In this document: positions 56,238 through 64,000 of the stretch, piece by piece | How positions within the stretch are numbered: position 1 is the stretch's first letter | Layout: every line of letters begins with the position of its first letter | Assembly: GCA_015680685.1 (NCBI GenBank) | Contig: MNCI01025456.1 | Coordinates: 742,591-806,590 of the forward strand | DNA from: Gnetum montanum | Taxonomy: Eukaryota > Streptophyta > Gnetopsida > Gnetales > Gnetaceae | DNA: 64,000 bases | Reading direction: 5' to 3' | Translations under genes and position numbers: made by a program | The notes under the pieces: generated by a model | Databases searched by the model: none | Told to the model about the DNA's origin: nothing | Seen by the model: only the letters and a program-made list of their open reading frames with translations

Positions 56238-58800
56238 TCATGTTGCCAAATCTCAGCCTCCCACCATGCTTGTTTCTCCACTCTCACCCTCGCCTCAACC
56301 TTGGTGGTGACACTACGGAGGTCAACCTCAAACTTACCTTACAACTCAAGGTGGATTTGATCCTCAACCATTTGAAGCTGCACCTTGAAGCTTGGTTACT
56401 GTCTAATAGCAGAGCCCTGCCAATCAGAGATCTCTACAACCCCTATGGACCCCTCCCACTCCTCCACAACAGCCTACACAAAGGAGGATGACTCTCCCTC
56501 CTGTGTCGACCTCTACCTTGCAACCGAGGAGGAAGGCTCCACCAATGGTAACACCCACAATTGTGCAGCCCTCCATAGGGCTAGAATCAAGCCCAAGTGG
56601 CATCCCCTTCTCCCCTAATAAAGAGAGGCCAAGAAAAAATTTTGTAAGTTCACTAGTCACCCTAGCTACATGCAGCGAAGAAAAGCGAAGTGTGCACCTT
56701 GCAGCTTCCACATGTTACCAAATTGAACGAAAAATCTTTCCACAAGCTCTACGGCCTCCTACCACAGTAGAGGAAGAGCCAACTTGGGGACCTTGCCACT
56801 CCCAATTTTTGGAACCAGCCCAACAAAGAAACCTCTGGCATCTTGGAGCCCCTCCTCGTGGGCAACACAATCTCCCCCACAACTAGGAGACACAAGTACT
56901 CAGCATGGTCGTTTTAGTAAGTTAATTGTTGACATCACAGAAAGTCATGATGTCCACCCCCCTCCCNNNNNNNNNNNNNNNNNNNNNNNNNNNNNNNNNN
57001 NNNNNNNNNNNNNNNNNNNNNNNNNNNCCCCCCCTCCATCACATATAGAACAATGCATCCAAGAGGTCTGAGTCACCAATGAGAAGGGGAAGGTTGCCCC
57101 ATTCCATCTACACCACCATGCTCCACATCACCTGGTTACCCCTGAAACACTCACAATCCAGCTCAAAGGTTGGGGTAACACTCATTGCCGTTGTAGCTTC
57201 CTTCCAAAGCTTGTGAGCACGCAAGGCAATTCATTTTGGTGACCTAAGTAGGGAGACCTAGAATATCCGATCATTCCTCGCCCATTAGAGAGCCCAAAGC
57301 ACCAGTTGGAGAGTCCCCGCACAGTGGTTGTGTACATAAAATACCTACAGTTGTCCAAATTGCTTTAGTGAAGGGGCACAAGAATGCAAAGTTCTATACT
57401 ATTTCTATGTCATCATGGTAGAAGGAACAGTTGTCATTAATTGGGAGGCTACATTCCTGGAGCAAGGCCCAAACCAAGAGGGCTCCTTGAATAATAAGCC
57501 ATAGGAAGCATTTAATTTTTTTCAGCTAGTCAACCCTTCCAAACACTCTTCCATCCTTGGGCCATAGGGTATTTATATTTCATCATTTCCTATGATGGCA
57601 CCCCTAGGAACCCCATCTATATCAATTTTTGAGCATACGATCAAAGATTTTCCTACAGGTGGGAGTCCTATGCAATAACATCTCACAGGTGATATTTTCT
57701 TCGAAGTATAGCCACCCAATGTGCCCCAGCATCATCCTGCAAAAAATAGTTAAGAAGAAATTGTTATTCCATTAGGATAATATCCTCAAAACCCATCACC
57801 CCCCCCCCCCCCCCCCCCCCCCCCGAGCTTTTTGGGTGCACCACCTTTTCCCAACAATCAAGGTGCATTCAGTCACCTCCCTTTCCACCCAACCATATGA
57901 AGTTTCAGATGATTTGGTCAACTTTCATAATGATCCCTTTTGGGGGTATTGCTCCTAAAGCAATGAGTTTGCCCATGGCAGAAAAAACCAAAGAGGCCAA
58001 CAACATCTGCCCTTTTCTTATAAGGAAGCAGGATGTGCAGTGTTACACCTAGGTTTGGATCTTCTGGATTAGACGAGACCAAGTCACCTTTTGGTTCCAT
58101 GCAAATATAGGCACCCCAAGTATGAGTTTTGAAGAGACCCCTATAAAATTCCCAGCATGCAACATATTTTTCCTTTAACTACCATGTCTATACAAAAAAA
58201 GTATGCAGCAAATTTATCCTAGTTAATGGTAAGGCCAATCTCACAAGACATTCTTTGTAGGGCTCTGGCCATGGCCTCTACCTACAGCACTGCTACCCTA
58301 GTGACCAATATCGTATCATCTGCATGGCATTCAGCGATATAAGTGATCCCCTCAATGTTCAGTCTGTGGACTCCTTCTACCTTGTAGTCTAAGTTCATAG
58401 TGTCCATGGCTATGATGAACATGTACAATGAGGGGAATCCCATTGTTGCAATCCCCTACACAGGCAAAAAAACCCCCACAACCGACTATTAATGTTAAAG
58501 GAGTATGACCTAGAAGCTTGAAAGTTTACACATAGATTCACGAACCTTGGGTGGAGCCCTTTTTGTATCATAATGTCCTTTAGTGATCCCCAATAAACCA
58601 TATCATAAGCCTTAGCTATGTCCAATTTGATGCACATACCTAAGAATTTTTCTTTTTGTACAGAGTGCATGATCTCCTATAGCAACAATATCTAATCCTA
58701 GATATACCTGCCCTTAACAAAACCAGCTAGTTGGATACCCACCAAGGACAGCATCAACAGTTGTAGCCTCATGACAAGGGTCTTTGTAAATAATCTAAGC
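56238..58800 (-). mobile_element. LINE 3' half (RT to coiled coil), inverted and truncated
   Basis: Minus-strand RT from LLRLFTKTLVMRLQLLM near 58795 through GMCIKLDIAKAYDMVYWGSL (58640-58570), then degraded palm, zf-RVT (about 57600-57400), linker (ELVERFFVQFGNMWKLQGAH, then FAFLRCM; about 56760-56660) and coiled coil (VQLQMVEDQIHLEL, VEARVRVEKQAWWEAEI) cut at 56238. The J-like end and tail are missing. It contains C26 (57799-57824) and an assembly gap (56967-57027). Confidence 0.8.
56967..57027. other. 61-base run of N flanked by C tracts
   Basis: Unresolved bases inside the LINE linker, with CCCCCCTCCC before and CCCCCC after. Single N also occur next to C runs at 2718 and 18536. Confidence 0.98.
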
Positions 58801-58826
58801 AACTTTCATGTTTTATCATGTTTCCA

Positions 58827-59013
58827 TGTTGGGGTTTCACTCCAACTTGCCCAATCTAATGTATAAAGCTCCACAACTTTGTGTTGAGCAAAATTCAAGC
58901 AATGAAATTTTGGATTTCATGTGTGATTATGTTTCTAAGTTGGGAATTCACTCCAACTTGGCCAATTTGATGTATGAAGCTCCGCAACTTTGTGTTAAGC
59001 ACAATTCAAGCTA
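58827..59013 (+). repeat. Degenerate 111-bp tandem duplication
   Basis: Two diverged copies with a 111-base (37-codon) period; the shared word CACTCCAACTTG is at 58838 and 58949. An open frame of 68 codons spans both, but no protein family is recognised and it is probably LTR or satellite-like DNA. Confidence 0.8.
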
Positions 59014-59989
59014 GGAATGCTTGATTTGCTCGCAAACCTGAAGAATTCTGTGTTGTTTTCATAATCAACAACAGATTCCCCCTAAGTTTGAAAAATTTTC
59101 TCTAAATTCTTTGTTGTTTCATGTCCTTTCATGTTTCAAGGGCTTCAAGCTCATGTTGATGTATGTTTTTCTTCAAATTGATGCATTAGACAAATAAATC
59201 CCAAGACCACTTAGCCTTCAATTGGAATTGAATCTTGTACATCTAAGAAATTGGTTATTGTTTTCATGTGTTTTCATCTCATCACTAGCAGGACGTGACC
59301 CTATTGCAACTAAGCATTAATCACACTTCAAAAACAAAGGCAAAAAACCAATATCCAAGAGGCTAGGATCAACTTGCATCTAAGTCACAGCCAAATCAAG
59401 GCTTGCACCCCACTCATACTGCTCTTGGGAGGTTAATTTCTCTAGCATTATGACTTGTTACTAGTCATGCCTCAATTGCATACAACACAATGCACGGTCT
59501 ACTAGTGGCCCTTTATTTCAAGCTTTCTAGAGACCACAACCCATGATCAAATCGCAATCTTCCTACCACTAGTCTTATCCAAATCACCTGAAGGGGTTTA
59601 CTGGCAAAAAGGTTATCTATTAGTACATACAGTGAGCTTCTAGCAAGTCCAAAAGAAAATTACTTAGGCAACAATGGGGAATTTTCTGCAATGGGTGAAA
59701 GCTTGACAAAGCAATGCCGCATGAAGCAACTATAGTGTCTCTTGCCTTTTTGTTGGTAGTACGCAGTTACAGCGCTTTTACTTGCAACCCCAATTAAGAA
59801 TAAATATAAAGAAAGAAAAATGGTAATTAAGAATTAGAAACTAGTTTTGACCAATGATAATAAATCTAGAGAACAAAAACTATTATGGCTTCATATTATA
59901 AAAATAAATAACTCTCAAAAGGCAATTTAAGTCCAAAAAACATGGAAACTACCTTATTTAAAAAAACGTTAACACATGGGAAGGGAAAC
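59014..59989. other. Unassigned AT-rich DNA
   Basis: No open frame, splice-flanked exon or transposon domain recognised. Confidence 0.5.
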
Positions 59990-60202
59990 AACCAATGATA
60001 GGTGGCTCCAATGGTTAGTTCATTATCTTGTTAGGTAAGAGGTTGTGAATTCAAGTCATACTTGAAGCATCATTATATCCTTCTATACTTCTTTTAATGT
60101 ATCATGTTGGCTATATGTCTTGGGTTGTACCTGTAGTCCAATTACTTTAGGCTTTGATCCTCCATGCACCACCTCTACCCCCAAACCCAAAAAAAACCAA
60201 TG
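59990..60202 (+). mobile_element. tRNA-derived SINE with 8-bp target-site duplication
   Basis: The body (59998-60194) starts with a tRNA-like head: A box TGGCTCCAATGG (60003-60014) and B-box-like GGTTGTGAATTCAAGTC (60041-60057), spaced as in tRNA genes. About 130 bases of unrelated body and an A-rich end follow. The octamer AACCAATG flanks it at 59990-59997 and 60195-60202. Internal pol III promoter, short length, A tail and target duplication together make a SINE; it would be mobilised by a LINE in trans. Confidence 0.8.
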
Positions 60203-60499
60203 GAAAAGAAAACAAACTTGTGATAGAAAAGAAATAAATGTATTCATCAAAGGAGAAGAACACTATGAGTACTAATGCAACATTTAAACTTGAAAAAGAG
60301 GAAATTTTGCAGCAAACTAATTCTTGGATCGGTTACTGTTGATAGATCCATGTTTCAATATTCTAAACCTTGCAAAATGGAGATTGTCTATACTTGTATG
60401 TATTAGATTGCATTTTGCAAAATTTAATCATAAATGGAAGAAGATCGAATTGATACTGAGTTGAGTGAAGAATTTTTCCAATGTTCAGGAGATAGTGTA

Positions 60500-61356
60500 C
60501 ACAATATTGACTATGGACAATAGACATCTATCCTCTTGGCAAGATGTCTAGATGTCTACTCTACCAAGTAGACATCCTTCCAGCAAGTTACAGTTTGACA
60601 AAAGACATCTACAATAGCAAGAAGATGTTTATTTCACACAATAGATGTCTTTCTTGAAATTGGGTACTTGAACAGTAGACGTCTACTCTCAGAAGAAGAC
60701 GTCTAACTTAAAACTCTAGATGCATAGGAAGACATCTACTCTCCTAAATAGATGCCTTTCTCAAATGCTTTCCATCCCAAACATAGACATCTTTGACCAC
60801 ATTAGACAACTCAAACAACCATTGGCGAGGGTTGTAACGGTCATGTTTTGATAAAGTTGTTAAGAAATTGAAGTTAGAAGCCCAAGGCAATTCAAACAAT
60901 GCAAAAAATGAACATCAAGCTCATTGGAAAACAAAGCTACGAAGTGAAACCTCATCTCCATTCTCTAATGTATGTTTTAACAATCTTCTTCTATGTACCT
61001 GTCACAAGGAATCTAAAGTGAGTTTACTATTTCCTTGATTTATTTCTACCTTCTTTTTTCCCTAAGGGATTGTGTGGATCTCGAAAGAGAGATCACACTT
61101 ATGTGTTGAGGTTGGGGTAAAACCGCATGCTTGGACCTACAAGTCAATTGTATTGAAGGATTGTAATGGTTATGATGCCCTTGAAACCACATTTTGAAAG
61201 CAACATGTCCAAAGGTGTCCACAATACTACTATTTGGGTGTGGACTACCCAAGTTGGAGAACTAGATTGTGTGGATGCATTTGTTTCCATCAAATCTCAT
61301 ATTTGATTGTTTCTAAGGTGGAACTTATTCACCTCCCTCTAAGTTCTCAATTACCA
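60500..61356 (+). mobile_element. Candidate 5' LTR with AGACATCTA dyad repeats
   Basis: Non-coding sequence directly before a primer-binding-site-like TGATATCAAAGC (61359-61370). Between 60520 and 60790 variants of AGACATCT and its reverse complement AGATGTCT occur about twelve times. LTR identity is inferred from position only: no second LTR is in the window and the left boundary is unknown. Confidence 0.45.
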
Positions 61357-61410
61357 AATGATATCAAAGCCTTGGTACTCTTGTATCGAGTGTAACAGCT
61401 TGGAATGATC

Positions 61411-61920
61411 ATGGAGAGACCATCATACAAGAAGACACCTTTATTTGATGAAACTAACGTTACATACTAGAAGGCTCTTATGCAAGGCTTCTTCAAATCC
61501 ATGGAGTTTGAAGTTTGGCAATCCATCTTGGACAAATACACACCTCCAACCAAAAATACAACAATTGTTGCTATAGGCACCATCAAAACCCTCAAGCCAA
61601 GAAGTAAGTGGACTAATGATGGAAAAAATAGTTTCATGTTTGACTCTAAGGCTAGGAATTGTTTATATTGTGCTCTTAGGAAAACAAAAATCAATAGAAT
61701 AGTTGGATGTAAGTCTACAAAAGAGATTTGGAACACACTTGAGGCTACCTATGACAAAAGCTTAATTGTAAAGCAATCCAATCAATCCTTCAAAATAAAT
61801 TTGAAAATGTGAAGATGAACAATGGATATAGAATAAAAGACTACTTCGCTAGAGTCAATGACATCATCATTGCCATTCAAGCAATAAGGGAAGATCTTCC
61901 AAAAAGCAAAGTTGTACTAG
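61411..61920 (+). pseudogene. Copia (Sirevirus-like) gag fragment
   Basis: Starts MERPSYKKTPLFDETNVTY, the usual Copia gag opening (R.P.F.G.NY..WK). It continues KALMQGFFKSMEFEVWQSIL and CALRKTKINRIVGCKSTKEI WNTLEATYDK (UBN2/DUF4219-type gag). Stops occur at 61470 and near 61810, with a frameshift there. At about 61920 gag runs into RNase H sequence, so protease, integrase and RT have been deleted. Confidence 0.82.
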
Positions 61921-62390
61921 TTGAAGCTGTAAATTGGGCAGGATGCATTAATGACCACAAAAGTACAAGTGGAAGTTGCTTCTTCCTTAGGAGGTATCTA
62001 GTCTCATGGAGTAGCAAAAAGCAAAACTCCACAGCCCCTTCAATAGCTGAAGCCAAATACATCTTAGCTGAAAGTTGTTGTGCCCACGTCCTATGAATGA
62101 GAGAGGCCCTAAATGAACTTGGAATTCAAGCATCTTACATAGCCATTTATTGCGACAATAGTAGTGTCATTAACATGACAAAGAACCTCATTCAACATTC
62201 AAGGACAAAGCACATAGAAATAAGGCATCACTTCATCAAAGAGCATGTCTAGCTTGGAAGCATTCATCTAGAATATATATCGGGACCAAAGCTCAATGCC
62301 GATGTCTTCACCAAACCACTTGATGAGAGGAGACTCAACATGTTATGCAAAGACATGGAGATAGGACCTTCTCCTATCAGGTAAGTAAGA
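61921..62390 (+). pseudogene. Copia RNase H fragment fused to gag
   Basis: Reads NWAGCINDHKSTSGSCFFL, YLVSWSSKKQNSTAPSIAEA KYILAESCC, then after a stop ALNELGIQ, IYCDNSSVINMTKNLIQHS, RTKHIEIRHHFIKEH and ADVFTKPLDERRLNML. This is the C-terminal half of a Copia RNase H and the end of pol. The usual DADWAG Asp is replaced where it joins gag (EAVNWAG). The deletion left both parts in the same orientation and initially in frame. Confidence 0.88.
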
Positions 62391-62956
62391 TATGTTGCAC
62401 AACTCTCCTTGGTAGATTAGGTTAGAATAGCTTAGATTAGGTTTAGTTAGAAGCAATTTAATATTCACAATCAAAGCAACTAAGAGAATGAAGTATTCTT
62501 GCTCCCATGAACACTCCATTTCAATCCTTAGGCCTCATCCCATTTTTCCTAGAAGCCTCAAGACATCTATTCTTGCTTACAAGTCATCCACCATATCTAT
62601 TAGATGTCCGTTGCATTTTTATAAGTCTCTAACAAGTTGTCTACCATCTCCATTAGACATCTACTTGAGCCTAATTAGATGTCTACTCTGATTTTTCCCA
62701 ATTTTGAAAAAGATGCCTACTCTAGGAAGAAAAGACATCTATTTTGCACTTTCCTAGTCTCAGGAAAGACATCTATTCCATCTAATAGATGTCTACTCTA
62801 CATTAAATCCAAAACCCTAAAGCACAAGTACTTAAAGTTTGGCAACTTATTGACTCAATTCCACATCTCATTGTGGGTATAGTTGACTATAGTTGAGGAG
62901 CATTGTAGACATCTACCCTAAAGGTAGCTTGTAGACATCTCTAGTTGATAAGATAA
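62391..62956 (+). other. Spacer between pol end and ORF3, rich in AGACATCT words
   Basis: No gene. AGACATCT and AGATGTCT variants recur about eleven times from 62568 to 62945, as in the candidate 5' LTR, although the two stretches do not align as LTR copies. Confidence 0.6.
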
Positions 62957-63979
62957 GTGAGAACCATGGCACACATAAAGGAAGCTAATCCCCACTGTCA
63001 CTCCTCCAAGCACCACAATTCAAAGGGCATGTCTAGACAACTTGAAGCAAGAGGATGTTGGTACTTCAAATCCACCAATGCTAAGTACCAATATGACAAT
63101 CACAAGGGAGTGTCCATTATCTATGAGCAAAGTCTCGACTTCTACAAGGAGCATCAAGGTCAATTGCTTCAGTATTTTGAAACCCTTAATTGGATGACAT
63201 TCCTTTATTTAAGCCTAGGGTTACCAAAGGTAATGATTAGGGAATTCTTTTGCAACATTATGATCACCAATAGAGCTATTAGAGCCTTCTCCACCATGGT
63301 GGGTGGAGAATTAATTCATGTTACTCCCTTTGTTGTGAATGATTTGTTGGGTATCAAGAATGACAGGGTCATTCACTTGTGGCTTACTTCTTTTGACGGT
63401 ATTTTCAATAATGATGCTATTTTGGTGACATGTAATGAATTTTGTGCTGCTCTATTTGGCAAATTAGTCTCCTTGAGCATTAATAAGTTGTCTAGGTCCA
63501 AGATGTCTTCACTCTTTCACTAATTATGTTGTATAATGTTATCATTCATAGTGGCAACAATGATTATCTTCTCCCACAATGATTATCTTCTCCCACTGTA
63601 GGCCTTCATTGTTTATTGCATACTAATAGGACAAAAGATTGATTTGGGCTTTATTTGGTGTCATGATATGCTTGACATGTTCTCTTGTGAAAGATCCTAT
63701 GGACATCCTTTTCTAATCAGCCTAATTGTCTATCGTGCTAATGTGCCCATACATAATCTGCACATCATCAAGGGCATGAGGAGCTTGGCTTTGTATTCTA
63801 AGAAGAGGGATGTTGTACATGTTGTTCCTTTAGGACCTTCTACCTTTCAAATCCCACCTTCTCAGACATTTCCATCAAAGCTTCCTTGCCCCAAATTAGT
63901 TGGGGCACAAATGAACTCATCAATTGCCAAGGCAATTGGGAAGATTAGGAGGAACACATCACGAGTGTCTAGACATTAG
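62957..63979 (+). pseudogene. Putative plant transposon protein (env-position ORF3)
   Basis: Two open segments on plus (62957-63523, 188 codons, and 63644-63979, 111 codons), separated by stops near 63523-63640 but forming one homologous protein. Text such as MIREFFCNIMITN, VGGELIHVTPFVVNDLLGI, then IDLGFIWCHDML and PFLISLIVYRANVPI resembles the 'putative plant transposon protein' domain (PF20167-like), found in plants as an extra ORF of retroelements. It lies downstream of RNase H, the position of env-like ORFs in Sireviruses. Function unknown; no signal peptide or clear membrane helix. A short C-terminal tail is basic (KAIGKIRRNTSR). Confidence 0.6.
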
Positions 63980-64000
63980 GATTGCTTGGAAATGCAATTT

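Noticed and set aside
59998-60070. Minus-strand CCACCTATCATTG followed by GT as the missing first exon (P-I-I-D) of the dioxygenase gene
   Set aside because: A TAA lies four codons upstream with no ATG between, and the stretch is the tRNA-like head of a SINE.
1-64000. CRISPR array, rRNA, tRNA gene, or prokaryotic operon
   Set aside because: No regularly spaced repeats with unique spacers, no rRNA core motifs, no complete tRNA cloverleaf, and the eukaryotic retroelement/intron structure argues against it.

Overview
The window is nuclear DNA from a seed plant. A conifer or other gymnosperm fits best: it holds a few tiny protein-coding exons separated by very long introns, and nearly everything else is old, degraded retrotransposon sequence. 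That taxonomic guess is inference from architecture. No rRNA, tRNA, organelle or bacterial gene was recognised.

Host gene. Four exons on the minus strand (38454-38339, 17390-17272, 17092-17029, 16908-16841) join in frame with GT-AG splice sites. They encode the N-terminal part of a 2-oxoglutarate/Fe(II)-dependent dioxygenase (DIOX_N region). The first visible intron is 20,948 bp and the next two are 179 and 120 bp. The exons before and after these four were not found, so the flanking introns probably run off both ends of the window (at least 16.8 kb on the left and 25.5 kb on the right). The whole 64 kb can therefore be read as one section of a giant-intron gene.

Retrotransposons. The dominant family is an L1-like LINE with ORF1 (DUF4283 domain plus CCHC zinc knuckle) and ORF2 (APE-type endonuclease, reverse transcriptase, zf-RVT). 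After zf-RVT comes an unusual C-terminal extension: a conserved linker, a charged coiled coil and a segment that reads like a complete J (DnaJ) domain. I find this 3' module in seven places with the J-like part and in an eighth (56238-58800) truncated before it. LINE copies or pieces lie at 1-600 (-), 1257-6760 (-), 6975-7617 (+), 12141-15692 (-), 15823-16480 (-), 17790-19350 (-), 24420-25840 (+), 34700-36384 (+), 36441-36641 (-), 40400-42664 with 47752-48480 (-), 48490-51290 (+), 51300-52790 (-), 53700-56237 (+) and 56238-58800 (-).

Other elements are: a Copia element with both LTRs and a 5-bp target duplication, nested in a LINE (42665-47746); a 6.5-kb non-autonomous LTR element without recognisable pol (26618-33147); a putative 2.2-kb solo LTR (20741-22929); two degraded Gypsy gag regions (33420-34690 and 37807-38150); an RTE-type reverse transcriptase fragment (19433-19723); a tRNA-derived SINE with target duplication (59998-60194); and a Sirevirus-like Copia derivative (61359 to the right edge) in which gag is fused to RNase H and is followed by a separate 'putative plant transposon protein' ORF.

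Most element reading frames carry many stops, commonly TAG where another copy has CAG, as expected from deamination of methylated cytosine. The only long uninterrupted element frame is the GC-rich LINE ORF1 at 1-600.
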